Source: Streptomyces ferrugineus (GTDB lineage: Bacteria; Actinomycetota; Actinomycetes; Streptomycetales; Streptomycetaceae). Taken from it: DNA of 64,000 nt. Position 1 is the first letter of the stretch; every line of letters starts with the position of its first letter. A program made the position numbers and the translations under genes. The notes under the pieces are model-generated. The model was not told where the DNA came from. It made no database searches and worked only from the letters and a program-made list of their open reading frames with translations. The stretch is taken from the NCBI RefSeq assembly GCF_015160855.1, contig NZ_CP063373.1, forward strand, positions 2,356,001 to 2,420,000, in the 5' to 3' direction. This document shows positions 40,506 to 49,732 of this stretch, one piece after another.

Positions 40506-41013
40506 ACCGCTCCCACAGCCTGGGGAACCGCTCCGCCAGCACCCGTTCGTTCTCGAGGTCGATCGCGGTGCCCGCCGGTTCCGGGGGCGCGGGCGGGATG
40601 CCGAGGTCGGGGGCCACGGTGCCGGTGAGCTGTTCGTAGGCCTCGTCCGCGGCGTAGCCGAGCTCCTCGCCGTCGCCGTCGAACTCCTCGTCGAAGTCGT
40701 CCAGCAGGTCGGCCAGCGAGTCGGGGTCGTGCACCCCGCCCTCGTACACCTCGCGGCCCTGGCCGATCAGCCAGCACCGGAAGAAGTCGAAGGCGTCGTC
40801 GCTGGCCCCGTCCAGCAGGACCCACGCGGCGCCCCACAGGTCCCAGGTGTACGCGCGGTTGTAGCGGGCCTCGAAGTGACGGGCGAAGTCGAGCACCGCG
40901 TCGGGGTCCAGTTGGGCAAGCCGGTCCACGAGCAGGTCGGCCTGCTCCTCGGGGTCCCCCTCGGCCGCCTCACGGGCGCCGTCCACCAGCTCCCAGAACT
41001 CCGTCTCGTCCAT
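40495..41013 (-). CDS. DUF4240 domain protein
   Basis: 172 residues from ATG at 41013, with a GTG one codon earlier. The start is MDETEFWELVDGAREAAEGDPEEQADLLVDRLAQL. The helical DUF4240 domain (~2-130) has HFEARYNRAYTWDLWGAAWVLLDG and DFFRCWLIGQGREVYE. The protein is very acidic, with no membrane segment. Members are cytoplasmic and uncharacterised, occurring in many Streptomyces paralogues. Confidence 0.85.
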   Translation of the reverse strand: MDETEFWELVDGAREAAEGDPEEQADLLVDRLAQLDPDAVLDFARHFEARYNRAYTWDLWGAAWVLLDGASDDAFDFFRCWLIGQGREVYEGGVHDPDSLADLLDDFDEEFDGDGEELGYAADEAYEQLTGTVAPDLGIPPAPPEPAGTAIDLENERVLAERFPRLWERFKD

Positions 41014-41069
41014 CACGGGTCAAGCATCGTGCCTGGGGGAGTGGGGCGCACGCGGAGTGCGACGGATTG

Positions 41070-42056
41070 TTATGTCCCGTACAGCGCGGCCAGCCGCCGC
41101 GCGTCCTGGGCGAACCTCTCCCGTAGGGCCCGCGGCGCCAGCACCTCGACCTCCGGCCCGAGCGAGGCGAGCTGGCTGTGGGCGACCTCCTCGGACTCCA
41201 CCGGGAGCGTCAGCGTCACCCAGCCCTCCGCGTCCGGGGCACCCGCCGCCTCCAGCGCCTCCCGCGCGGACTGCGGATCGACGGTGTACGGCAGTCTGCG
41301 CACCCCGCCCGGGGACAGCCGCACCACGACCTCGGCCCGCAGAATCGACCGCGCGAACTGCTCGGCCCGCTCCTCCCAGAAGCCCGGCAGATCGAACTCC
41401 TCGTCCCGCTCGAACCGCTCCCCGGCTGTGTCCACGGCGGTGAACCTGTCGATCCGGTACACCCGGTACGACCCGTGCCCCACGACTCGGGCCGCCACGT
41501 ACCAGACCCCTGCCTTCAGCACGAGCCCGTAGGGCTCCAGCTCCCGCACCACGTCCCGCTGACGCTCCCGCTCGCCGCGCCGGTAGCGCGCCACGATCCG
41601 CCGGTCGTCCCACACCGCGTCCGCGACGGCCGGCAGCAGCTCGGGGGTCTTCGGTTCCCTGAACCAGTTCGGCGCGTCCAGGTGGAACCGCTGGGCCGCG
41701 GTGCGGGAGGCGTCGCGCAGGGAGGGGAGCAGGGCGGCGGACACCTTCAGCCGGGCGGCGGAGGCGGCGTCCTCCAGCCCCATCTCGCGCAGCGCTCCCG
41801 GCACGCCGCTGAGGAACAACGCCTCGGCTTCACTCCGTGCCAGCCCCGTCAGCCGCGTCCGGTACCCGCCGATCAGCCGGTACCCGCCGACCCGACCCCG
41901 GTCCGCGTACACCGGAACCCCCGCCTCCGACAGCGCCTGCGCGTCCCGGGTGACGGTCCGCTCGGACACCTCCAGCTCCCGCGCGAGCTCGGCGGCGGTC
42001 ATGGCGGGCCGGGACTGCAGGAGCAGCACCATCTTGATGAGCCGGGCAGCACGCAT
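41070..42056 (-). CDS. YafY/WYL-domain transcriptional regulator
   Basis: 328 residues. The N-terminal HTH_11 domain (LIKMVLLLQSRPAMTAAELARELEVSERTVTRDAQAL) binds DNA. The WYL domain (~135-215) holds the namesake GVWYVAARVVGHGSYRVYRID, and a WCX-type C-terminal extension follows. WYL proteins sense nucleic acid or small ligands and often control DNA damage or defence, though many Streptomyces paralogues act on metabolism. The 80-bp gap to the divergent NSS transporter suggests that transporter may be its target, which is inference. Confidence 0.92.
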   Translation of the reverse strand: MRAARLIKMVLLLQSRPAMTAAELARELEVSERTVTRDAQALSEAGVPVYADRGRVGGYRLIGGYRTRLTGLARSEAEALFLSGVPGALREMGLEDAASAARLKVSAALLPSLRDASRTAAQRFHLDAPNWFREPKTPELLPAVADAVWDDRRIVARYRRGERERQRDVVRELEPYGLVLKAGVWYVAARVVGHGSYRVYRIDRFTAVDTAGERFERDEEFDLPGFWEERAEQFARSILRAEVVVRLSPGGVRRLPYTVDPQSAREALEAAGAPDAEGWVTLTLPVESEEVAHSQLASLGPEVEVLAPRALRERFAQDARRLAALYGT

Positions 42057-42136
42057 GACCTCATTCTGCCGGGTCCGTCACCTGCCTGGACGCACACACC
42101 CTGTGGTCGGCCCGGAACCGTTGGTAGCGTCGACAC

Positions 42137-43720
42137 ATGGCGAACAAGCCCCAACAGCCCCGCGAACAATGGGCCACGCGCACGGGATTCCTGCTGGCGG
42201 CGATCGGCTCCGCCATCGGGCTCGGCAACATCTGGCGCTTTCCGGCCGTCGCCTATGAGAACGGTGGCGGCGCCTTCCTCTTCCCCTATCTCATCGCCCT
42301 GCTCACGGCCGGTATCCCGCTGCTCATCATGGAGTACGCGATCGGGCGCAGATACCGGACCTCGCCCCCCGCCGCGCTGCGGCAGATGGCCCGCCCGGCC
42401 GAAGTGATCGGCTGGTGGCAGGTGGCGATCTCCTTCGTGATCGCCACCTACTACGCCGTCATCATCGCCTGGGCGGTCCGCTACGTCGGATTCGCCGCCG
42501 ACGAGGCCTGGGGCGACGACCCCGAGGGCTTCCTCTTCGGCAGCTTCCTCAAGGCCTCCGAAGCGCCCGGCTTCGTCTCCGGGTACGTCTCCGGAGTGCT
42601 GTGGCCGCTCATCGCGGTCTGGGTGGTGGTGCTGGTCATCCTGGCGTTCGGCATCCGGCGCGGCATCGAGCAGGCCAACAAGGTCTTCATTCCACTGCTG
42701 GTGATCTTCTTCGTCGCCCTGGTGATCCGGTCCCTCACCCTGGACGGGGCGGTGGAGGGCCTGGACGCCTTCTTCCGGCCCGACTGGTCCGAACTCGGCA
42801 ACGGCAGCGTCTGGGTGGCCGCCTACGGCCAGATCTTCTTCTCGCTGTCGATCGGCTTCGGCATCATGGTCACGTACGCGTCCTATCTGCGGCGCCGCTC
42901 CGACCTCACCGGGTCCGCCATGGTCGCGGGCTTCGCCAACAGCTCCTTCGAGATCCTCGCCGGTATCGGCGTGTTCGCCGCGCTGGGCTTCATGGCGCAG
43001 AGCGCGGGCGTGCCGGTCGACGAGGTGGCGACCGCGGGACTCGGACTGGCCTTCGTGGCCTTCCCGACGATCATCTCCGAGATGTGGCTGGGCGGAGTGT
43101 TCGGCGTGATCTTCTTCGTCTCGCTGGTGATCGCCGGACTGTCCTCGCTGATCTCCATCGTGCAGGTGGTCGTCTCGGCCGTGCAGGACCGTACCGGCAT
43201 GCACCGCATTCCCGCGGTCTTCATCTTCGGCGGTGCCGTGGCCCTGGCGTCCATCCTGCTGTTCCCGACCAACGAGGGCGTCTATCTCCTCGACGCCTCC
43301 GACCACTTCATCAACCAGTACGGCATCGCGCTGGCCGCGCTGGTGGGTGTGGTCGCGGTGGCCTGGTTCATGCGGAAGCTGCCCGAGCTCCAGCGGGACG
43401 CCGACGCGACGTCCGCCGTGCAGCTGCGCCTGTGGTGGCGGATCTGCCTCGGCCTCATCACACCGGTCGTGCTGGGCTGGATGATGGTCGACAGCCTGCG
43501 CGACGAGTTCGACGAGAACTACGAGGGCTACTCCACCGAGTTCCTGCTGGGAGCGGGCTGGAGCGTGGCGATCGGCGCGCTGGTGGTCGGTGTGCTGCTC
43601 TCCCTGATCCCCTGGAAGGCTGCCCGGGGCGGGCTGATCGACCTGGACATGGAGACCTCCGAGGAGCAGGAGGCCCATCGCAGGCGAAGGCAGGGCGAGC
43701 ACGGAGAGGAGGACCGCTGA
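42137..43720 (+). CDS. Sodium-dependent NSS (SNF) amino-acid symporter
   Basis: 527 residues with about 11-12 hydrophobic helices. The NSS signature is in the first helix: TGFLLAAIGSAIGLGNIWRFP, with the Na+-site Gly-Asn. Further family motifs include NGGGAFLFPYLIALLTAGIPLLIMEYAIG and FFSLSIGFGIMVTYASYLRR (Na2 site). Bacterial members import Met, Ala, Leu or Trp. The next gene encodes the small subunit typical of methionine/alanine importers (MetPS of Corynebacterium), so a Met/Ala importer is the best guess. Its stop overlaps that gene's start as TGATG. Confidence 0.92.
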   Translation: MANKPQQPREQWATRTGFLLAAIGSAIGLGNIWRFPAVAYENGGGAFLFPYLIALLTAGIPLLIMEYAIGRRYRTSPPAALRQMARPAEVIGWWQVAISFVIATYYAVIIAWAVRYVGFAADEAWGDDPEGFLFGSFLKASEAPGFVSGYVSGVLWPLIAVWVVVLVILAFGIRRGIEQANKVFIPLLVIFFVALVIRSLTLDGAVEGLDAFFRPDWSELGNGSVWVAAYGQIFFSLSIGFGIMVTYASYLRRRSDLTGSAMVAGFANSSFEILAGIGVFAALGFMAQSAGVPVDEVATAGLGLAFVAFPTIISEMWLGGVFGVIFFVSLVIAGLSSLISIVQVVVSAVQDRTGMHRIPAVFIFGGAVALASILLFPTNEGVYLLDASDHFINQYGIALAALVGVVAVAWFMRKLPELQRDADATSAVQLRLWWRICLGLITPVVLGWMMVDSLRDEFDENYEGYSTEFLLGAGWSVAIGALVVGVLLSLIPWKAARGGLIDLDMETSEEQEAHRRRRQGEHGEEDR

Positions 43721-43860
43721 TGTCCGGTGGCGCCATCATCATGATGATCATCGCGATGCTCATCGTGTGGGGCGGCCTGGTGCTGGCCATCATCCAGCTC
43801 CGCCGCCACCCCGACCCGGGGCCGGAGCCCGACGAGATGGGCATCCCCACCGCGGAGTAG
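43720..43860 (+). CDS. NSS transporter small subunit (MetS-like), 46 aa
   Basis: ATG at 43720 overlaps the NSS transporter stop (TGATG), giving tight coupling. One transmembrane helix (IIMMIIAMLIVWGGLVLAII) is followed by RRHPDPGPEPDEMGIPTAE, the conserved layout of the methionine/alanine-import MetS subunit, which is required for MetP activity in Corynebacterium. It ends in TAG before a strong terminator. Confidence 0.88.
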   Translation: MSGGAIIMMIIAMLIVWGGLVLAIIQLRRHPDPGPEPDEMGIPTAE

Positions 43861-43873
43861 CGTCGCGAGGACG

Positions 43874-43912
43874 GGAAGGGGCCGGCAGCGTCGCGCGCTG
43901 CCGGCCCCTTCC
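43874..43912. terminator. Bidirectional terminator
   Basis: A perfect 17-bp stem (43874-43890 and 43896-43912) with a 5-nt loop lies between the transporter operon and the convergent aceE gene. Confidence 0.9.
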
Positions 43913-43941
43913 GGTTGCCGTTCCGGTCGGCGTCCGCGGCC

Positions 43942-46647
43942 TTACAGGCCGTACTTCTCCCGGGCCTCCTTGACCGCCGTCGCCTTGACCTCGCCCCGCT
44001 TCGCGAGCTGGGCCAGGGCCGCGACGACGATCGACTGGGCGTCGACGCCGAAGTGGCGGCGGGCCGCCTCGCGGGTGTCGGAGAGGCCGAAGCCGTCGGC
44101 GCCGAGGGAGGAGTAGTCCTGCTCGACCCACTGGGCGATCTGGTCGGGCACCTGGCGCATGTAGTCGGAGACCGCCAGCACCGGGCCCTCCGCGCCCTGC
44201 AGCGCCCGACGGACGTACGGGACCCGCTCTTCGCCGCGCAGCAGCGCAGCGTCCGCCTCCAGGGCGTCCCGGCGCAGCTCCGTCCAGGACGTCGCGGACC
44301 AGACGTCGGCCGCCACGCCCCACTCCTCGGCGAGCAGCTTCTGCGCCTGAAGCGCCCAGTGGATCGCGGTGCCGGAGCCGAGCAGCTGGATGCGCGGGGC
44401 GTTCGCCGCCGCCACGGTCACGCCCGCCGACTCCGCGGTGTTGAAGCGGTACAGGCCCTTGACGATGCCCTCTTCGATGCCGTCCACGGCCGGCTTGGCG
44501 GGCTGCGGCAGCGGCTCGTTGTAGACGGTGAGGTAGTAGAAGACGTTCGGGTCCTCACCCGGCGCCGCCTCGCCGTACATGCGGCGCAGACCGTCCTTGA
44601 CGATCGCCGCGACCTCGTAGGCGAACGCCGGGTCGTACGTCAGCGCCGCCGGGTTCGTCGCCGCGATCACCGGCGAGTGACCGTCCGCGTGCTGCAGGCC
44701 CTCGCCCGTCAGCGTCGTACGGCCCGCCGTCGCGCCGACGAGGAAGCCGCGGCCGAGCTGGTCGCCGAGCTGCCACATCTGGTCGGCGGTGCGCTGCCAG
44801 CCGAACATCGAGTAGAAGATGTAGAACGGGATCATCGCCTCGCCGTGCGTCGCGTACGCGGTGGACGCGGCGATGAAGTCGGCCATCGAACCGGCCTCCG
44901 TGATCCCCTCGTTGAGGATCTGGCCGTTCTTGGCCTCCTTGTAGTACATCAGCTGGTCGCGGTCGACCGGCTCGTACGTCTGGCCCTTGGGGGAGTAGAT
45001 CCCGAGCGACGGGAAGAGCGACTCCATGCCGAAGGTGCGCGCCTCGTCCGGCACGATCGGCACCCACCGCCTGCCCGTCTCCTTGTCGCGGACCAGGTCC
45101 TTGATCAGACGGACGAAGGCCATGGTGGTGGCCACGTTCTGGGAGCCCGAGCCCTTGTCGAAGGAGGCGAACGCCTTCTCGGCCGGGGCGGGCAGCGGCG
45201 CCAGGGCGTGCGTACGGCGGGCCGGGGCGGGACCGCCCAGCGCGGCCCGGCGCTCCTGGAGGTAGCGGACCTCGGCGGAGTCGGCGCCGGGGTGGCCGTA
45301 GGGGACCACGCCGTCGACGAAGGCGCTGTCCGCGATCGGCAGCTCCAGCAGGTCCCGCATCTTCTTGAACTCGTCCACCGTCAGCTTCTTCATCTGGTGG
45401 TTGGCGTTCTTCGACGCGAAGCCCTCGCCGAGCGTGAAGCCCTTGACCGTCTGGGCCAGGATGACCGTCGGCGCGCCCTTGTGGTCGAGCGCCGCCTTGT
45501 AGGCCGCGTACACCTTGCGGGCCTCGTGGCCACCGCGGGAGAGGTGGAAGCACTCCAGGATCTTGTCGTCGGACAGCAGCCTGGCCATCTCGACGAGCGC
45601 GGGGTCGGCGCCGAAGAAGTCCTGGCGGATGTAGGCGGCGTCGCGGGTCTGATACGTCTGCACCTGCGCGTCCGGTACCTCGCGCAGCCGGCGTACGAGC
45701 GCGCCCGTGGTGTCGAGCTGGAACAGCTCGTCCCAGGCCGTGCCCCACAGCGTCTTGACGACGTTCCAGCCGGCGCCGCGGAACTGGGCCTCCAGCTCCT
45801 GCACGATCTTGAAGTTGGCGCGAACCGGGCCGTCGAGGCGCTGCAGGTTGCAGTTGATGACGAAGGTCAGGTTGTCCAGGCCCTCGCGGGAGGCCAGGGC
45901 GAGGGCCGCCGTGGACTCCGGCTCGTCCATCTCGCCGTCGCCGAGGAACGCCCAGACGTGGGAGTTCGAGACGTCCTTGATGCCGCGCGCCGTCAGATAG
46001 CGGTTGAAGCGCGCCTGGTAGATCGCCGACAGCGGGCCGAGGCCCATGGAGACGGTGGGGAACTCCCACAGCCAGGGCAGCCGGCGCGGGTGCGGGTACG
46101 ACGGCAGGCCGTTGCCGCCCGCCTCCTGGCGGAAGTTGTCGAGGTGCTGCTCGGTGAGGCGGCCGTCGAGGAAGGCGCGGGCGTAGATGCCGGGGGAGGC
46201 GTGGCCCTGGATGTAGAGCTGGTCGCCGGAGCCGTCGGCCTCCTTGCCACGGAAGAAGTGGTTGAAGCCGGTCTCGTACAGCCAGGCCGCGGAGGCGAAG
46301 GTGGCGATGTGGCCGCCGACGCCGTGTTTCGAGCCGCGGGTCACCATCGCGGCCGCGTTCCAGCGGTTCCACGCGGTGATACGGGACTCCATCGCCTCGT
46401 CACCGGGCACGGACGGCTCGGCGGCGGTCGGGATGGTGTTGACGTAGTCGGTCTCGAGAAGCTTGGGCAGCGCGACACCGGTGCCCTCCGCGCGCTCCAG
46501 CGTCCGGCGCATCAGGAACGCCGCACGGTGCGGGCCGGCAGCCTTGGCGACCGCGTCCAGCGAGGCCTGCCATTCGGCGGTCTCCTCGGGGTCGCGGTCC
46601 GGGAGCTGGTCGAGCTCGCTCGGCTGGATGGCGTTGGGGTCGGTCAT
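43942..46647 (-). CDS. aceE: Pyruvate dehydrogenase E1 component (homodimeric type)
   Basis: 901 residues from ATG at 46647 ([16 protein letters not shown]), with AAGG-CGG upstream. The thiamine-diphosphate motif is [13 protein letters not shown] ... [39 protein letters not shown] and NKGKTAALTGEG-like [15 protein letters not shown] are typical of AceE. It decarboxylates pyruvate and passes acetyl to the lipoyl arms of E2. The stop is TAA, unusual in this GC-rich region. A GntR gene lies 284 bp upstream on the same strand, with a perfect palindrome between (46793-46809), the likely regulator site. Confidence 0.96.
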   Translation of the reverse strand: MTDPNAIQPSELDQLPDRDPEETAEWQASLDAVAKAAGPHRAAFLMRRTLERAEGTGVALPKLLETDYVNTIPTAAEPSVPGDEAMESRITAWNRWNAAAMVTRGSKHGVGGHIATFASAAWLYETGFNHFFRGKEADGSGDQLYIQGHASPGIYARAFLDGRLTEQHLDNFRQEAGGNGLPSYPHPRRLPWLWEFPTVSMGLGPLSAIYQARFNRYLTARGIKDVSNSHVWAFLGDGEMDEPESTAALALASREGLDNLTFVINCNLQRLDGPVRANFKIVQELEAQFRGAGWNVVKTLWGTAWDELFQLDTTGALVRRLREVPDAQVQTYQTRDAAYIRQDFFGADPALVEMARLLSDDKILECFHLSRGGHEARKVYAAYKAALDHKGAPTVILAQTVKGFTLGEGFASKNANHQMKKLTVDEFKKMRDLLELPIADSAFVDGVVPYGHPGADSAEVRYLQERRAALGGPAPARRTHALAPLPAPAEKAFASFDKGSGSQNVATTMAFVRLIKDLVRDKETGRRWVPIVPDEARTFGMESLFPSLGIYSPKGQTYEPVDRDQLMYYKEAKNGQILNEGITEAGSMADFIAASTAYATHGEAMIPFYIFYSMFGWQRTADQMWQLGDQLGRGFLVGATAGRTTLTGEGLQHADGHSPVIAATNPAALTYDPAFAYEVAAIVKDGLRRMYGEAAPGEDPNVFYYLTVYNEPLPQPAKPAVDGIEEGIVKGLYRFNTAESAGVTVAAANAPRIQLLGSGTAIHWALQAQKLLAEEWGVAADVWSATSWTELRRDALEADAALLRGEERVPYVRRALQGAEGPVLAVSDYMRQVPDQIAQWVEQDYSSLGADGFGLSDTREAARRHFGVDAQSIVVAALAQLAKRGEVKATAVKEAREKYGL

Positions 46648-46792
46648 GTCGCCGCCTTCCTCAGTCGAAGGGGGTTCCCTCATCGGTAAGGGTTCGGGGG
46701 TGCCCTTTGTCTTTGGCAGGACAGGGCGCAGACCTCGGTGCTGTGACACCTTGCGGCTACCGCCGCGTGGTCCGTCGGCGACAATAACTCCC

Positions 46793-46809
46793 TGATCGAT
46801 GATCGATCA
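46793..46809. promoter_or_regulatory. 17-bp palindrome, candidate GntR operator of aceE
   Basis: TGATCGAT-G-ATCGATCA is a perfect inverted repeat about 146 bp before the aceE start and 123 bp past the GntR stop. FadR-type regulators bind short palindromes of this kind. The remaining gap, 46648-46931, shows no ORF. Confidence 0.65.
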
Positions 46810-46931
46810 AAGGGTCCCAGGGCAAAACTTCTCGATTACGGGAAAGTCGGCATGCGGTGCCTTTGGAGATGGCACCGGGTGCCGCGTTTTCGAACGGTTT
46901 CCGCAGGTGAGCGCGTGGATGCTCGGCTGTG

Positions 46932-47555
46932 TCACGCCCGCGGCGCGCAGCCGAGGACGTGTGCCTTCACCAGTTCCGCGATCCTCGGGTCCCGCCTGCG
47001 GAACGCCTGGACCAGCTCCTCGTGCTCCTCCGCGTACGACTGCTGAACGGTCCCGAGCCAGCGGATGGACAGGGCCGTGAAGACCTCGATGCCCAGGCCC
47101 TCCCAGGTGTGCAGCAGCACGGAGTTGCCGGCGGCCCGCACCAGTTCGCGGTGGAAGGCGACCGTGTGCCGCACCTGGCCCGTGCCGTCGGCGTTGCGGT
47201 CGGCCTCGTAGAGGGCGCTGACGTGGGGTTCCAGGGCCGAGCAGTCCTCGGCGAGACGGTCGGCCGCGAGCTCGGCGGCGATGGCCTCCAGGCCGGCCCG
47301 GACCGGGTAGCTCTCCTCCAGGTCGGCGGCGGTCAGATTCCGCACCCGCACGCCCTTGTTGGGCGCGGACTCGATCAGGCGCAGCGACTCCAGCTCGCGC
47401 AGCGCCTCACGTACGGGTGTCTGGCTGACCTCCAGCTCCGTGGCGATCCGCCGCTCCACGATCCGCTCGCCCGGCTGCCAGCGACCGCTGATGATCCCCT
47501 CCAGGATGTGCTCGCGGATCTGTTCGCGCAGCGAGTGGATGACGGGGGCGGTCAT
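46932..47555 (-). CDS. GntR-family regulator (FadR/FCD type)
   Basis: 207 residues. The N-terminal winged helix (LREQIREHILEGIISGRWQPGERIVERRIATELEVSQTPVREALREL) is typical of GntR. The C-terminal all-helical FCD domain has Asp/His metal ligands (e.g. AFHRELVRAAGN, HEELVQAFRRRD and the final VKAHVLG). It probably senses an organic acid. The position directly before aceE and the palindrome in the gap suggest that it controls pyruvate dehydrogenase, as PdhR does in E. coli, but it could also act elsewhere. Confidence 0.92.
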   Translation of the reverse strand: MTAPVIHSLREQIREHILEGIISGRWQPGERIVERRIATELEVSQTPVREALRELESLRLIESAPNKGVRVRNLTAADLEESYPVRAGLEAIAAELAADRLAEDCSALEPHVSALYEADRNADGTGQVRHTVAFHRELVRAAGNSVLLHTWEGLGIEVFTALSIRWLGTVQQSYAEEHEELVQAFRRRDPRIAELVKAHVLGCAPRA

Positions 47556-47714
47556 GAGGGCTCCTTAGGGCGCGGCTGACGTTTAGACAATAAGGCCGGT
47601 GCGCTCCGTGGGGAGGGCGCGTGGGGGCGCTGTCGTGCAGGTGAGACGAGACTTACACGGGGTTTGGGTAGGGGCGGGCGCCTAATGCGGTGGGGTGATC
47701 TGTCGTTTGGCGAG

Positions 47715-47787
47715 TGCGGGCGGTGTGTGGCTGGTCGCGCCCACGCGGCGGAGCCGCATATCGATACAGCCCCGCGCCCCTGGGGGG
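47715..47787 (-). repeat. Dispersed repeat copy with GC-rich middle (reverse orientation)
   Basis: The minus strand reads CCCCAGGGGCGCGGGGCTG, TATCGATATGCGGCTCCGCC, GCGTGGGCGCGACCAGCC. It is the long form with the CGGCTCCGCCGCG segment, the same variant as at 63024-63110. It follows the E2 terminator, hairpin end toward the E2 gene. Confidence 0.85.
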
Positions 47788-47810
47788 TTGCCGGTGCCCC
47801 CGACCAAGAG

Positions 47811-47847
47811 CGACGCCCCGTCCGGAGAGGCTCCGGACGGGGCGTCG
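47811..47847 (-). terminator. E2 gene terminator
   Basis: A perfect 17-bp stem (47811-47827 and 47831-47847) with a 3-nt loop, 18 bp beyond the stop codon. Confidence 0.92.
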
Positions 47848-47864
47848 TACTGCTTGATCGGCGA

Positions 47865-49673
47865 CTACAGGCCGAGCTCGACCTCGAACTCGCCCGCCTC
47901 CAGGATCGCCTTGACCGCCGTCAGGTAACGGGCCGCGTCGGCGCCGTCCACCAGGCGGTGGTCGTAGGAGAGGGTCAGGTACGTCATGTCGCGGACGCCG
48001 ATGACCGTGCCCTCCGCCGTCTCGATCACGGCGGGACGCTTGACCGTCGCGCCGATGCCGAGGATGGCCACCTGGCCCGGCGGCACGATGATCGTGTCGA
48101 ACAGCGCGCCGCGCGAACCGGTGTTGGAGATGGTGAAGGTCGCGCCGGACAGCTCGTCGGGCGTGATCTTGTTGGCGCGGACCTTGCCGGCCAGGTCGGC
48201 GGTGGCCTTGGCGATGCCGGCGATGTTCAGGCCGCCGGCACCCTTGATGACCGGGGTCATCAGGCCCTTCTCCGAGTCCACCGCGATACCGATGTTCTCG
48301 GTGTCGAAGTAGGTGATCGTGCCCTCGGCCTCGTTGATCTTGGCGTTGATGACCGGGTGGGCCTTCAGCGCCTGGGCCGCCGCCTTCACGAAGAACGGCA
48401 TCGGGGAGAGCTTGACGCCCTCGCGCGCGGCGAAGGAGTCCTTGGCCTGGCCGCGGAGCTTCATCAGCCGGGTGACGTCGACCTCGACGACCGACGACAG
48501 CTGCGCCTGCTCGTGCAGCGCCTTGACCATGTTGTCGCCGATGACCTTGCGGATGCGCGGCATCTTGACGGTCTGGCCGCGGAGGGGGGAGACCTCCAGG
48601 GCCGGCGCCTTCTTCGCGGCGGCCGGAGCCGCGGCCGCGGCGGGAGCCGGAGCAGCGGCGGCGGCCTTCGCGGCCTCGGCGGCGGCGATGACGTCCTGCT
48701 TGCGGATCCGGCCGCCGACGCCGGTGCCCTTGACGGTGGCCAGGTCGACGCCGTTCTCGGCGGCGAGCTTGCGCACCAGCGGGGTGACGTAGGCACCCTC
48801 GTCGGTCGCCTGGGCGGCGGCCGGAGCGGCCGGAGCCGGGGTGACCGGGGCCGGGGCCGCGGGCGCGGGAGCCGGAGCGGCCGGAGCGGGAGCCGGGGTG
48901 GCGGGAGCGGCCGGAGCCGGAGCGGCAGCGGCGGGCGCGGCCGGGGCGGCGGGGGCCGGAGCCGGAGCGGCGGGCGCGGCCGGAGCCGGGGCAGCAGCGG
49001 CGGGAGCCGGAGCCGCCGGGGCCGGAGCGGCCGCCGGAGCGGCACCCGCGGCGCCGATGACGGCCAGCTTGGCGCCGACCTCGGCCGTCTCGTCCTCGCC
49101 GACCACGATCTCCAGCAGCGTGCCGGAGGTCGGGGCGGGGATCTCGGTGTCGACCTTGTCCGTCGACACCTCCAGCAGCGGCTCGTCGGCCTCGACACTG
49201 TCGCCGACCGACTTCAGCCAGCGGGTGACGGTGCCCTCGGTGACGGACTCGCCGAGCGCGGGCAGGACCACGTCCGTGCCCTCGGCGGCGCCACCGGCCG
49301 GAGCGGCGGGGGCGGCGGCCGGGGCGGGGGCGGCCGGAGCCTCGGCGGCCGGAGCCTCGGCGGCCGGAGCCGGGGTGGGCTCGGCAGCGGGGGCCGGGAC
49401 CTCCTCGACGGCCGGCGCGGCGGCGGGCGCGCCCGTGCCGTCGTCGATGACGGCCAGCTCGGCACCGACCTCGACCGTCTCGTCCTCGGCGACCTTGATG
49501 GAGGCCAGGACGCCGGCGGCGGGGGAGGGGATCTCGGTGTCGACCTTGTCGGTGGAGACCTCGAGCAGCGGCTCGTCGGCCTCGACGCGCTCGCCCTCGG
49601 CCTTCAGCCAGCGGGTGACAGTGCCCTCGGTGACGCTCTCGCCGAGCGCCGGAAGGGTTACGGAAACCGCCAT
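47865..49673 (-). CDS. sucB: 2-oxoacid dehydrogenase E2 (dihydrolipoyl acyltransferase), two lipoyl domains
   Basis: 602 residues. Two almost identical lipoyl domains (~1-78 and ~130-208) carry Lys43 and Lys173 in STDKVDTE. They are joined by very Ala/Pro-rich linkers, the second running ~210-290. A peripheral subunit-binding domain (~295-330, [28 protein letters not shown]) precedes the catalytic domain (~365-602), which has [15 protein letters not shown] with the catalytic His and DG motif. It is annotated as succinyltransferase in Streptomyces, but in actinobacteria one E2 may serve both pyruvate and 2-oxoglutarate complexes. Next to lpdA and near aceE; depends on LipB/LipA. Confidence 0.93.
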   Translation of the reverse strand: MAVSVTLPALGESVTEGTVTRWLKAEGERVEADEPLLEVSTDKVDTEIPSPAAGVLASIKVAEDETVEVGAELAVIDDGTGAPAAAPAVEEVPAPAAEPTPAPAAEAPAAEAPAAPAPAAAPAAPAGGAAEGTDVVLPALGESVTEGTVTRWLKSVGDSVEADEPLLEVSTDKVDTEIPAPTSGTLLEIVVGEDETAEVGAKLAVIGAAGAAPAAAPAPAAPAPAAAAPAPAAPAAPAPAPAAPAAPAAAAPAPAAPATPAPAPAAPAPAPAAPAPVTPAPAAPAAAQATDEGAYVTPLVRKLAAENGVDLATVKGTGVGGRIRKQDVIAAAEAAKAAAAAPAPAAAAAPAAAKKAPALEVSPLRGQTVKMPRIRKVIGDNMVKALHEQAQLSSVVEVDVTRLMKLRGQAKDSFAAREGVKLSPMPFFVKAAAQALKAHPVINAKINEAEGTITYFDTENIGIAVDSEKGLMTPVIKGAGGLNIAGIAKATADLAGKVRANKITPDELSGATFTISNTGSRGALFDTIIVPPGQVAILGIGATVKRPAVIETAEGTVIGVRDMTYLTLSYDHRLVDGADAARYLTAVKAILEAGEFEVELGL

Positions 49674-49732
49674 GGTTTCGGTTGCTCCTTACGAATTGCG
49701 GAAGTCTGAGTCGTCGCTTCTTCGACCGAGGG

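Larger units (their letters stand above)
47556..47864. other. Intergenic region, 309 bp
   Basis: Between the GntR gene start and the E2 stop, both on the minus strand. It holds the E2 terminator (47811-47847) and a dispersed repeat copy (47715-47787). The rest, nearer the GntR start, should carry that gene's promoter; no ORF is supported. Confidence 0.6.

Noticed and set aside
48841..49400. Ala/Gly-rich repeats on the plus strand of the E2 gene, possibly a PE_PGRS-like gene
   Set aside because: They are the complement of the Ala/Pro linkers of E2. No start site or promoter is seen.
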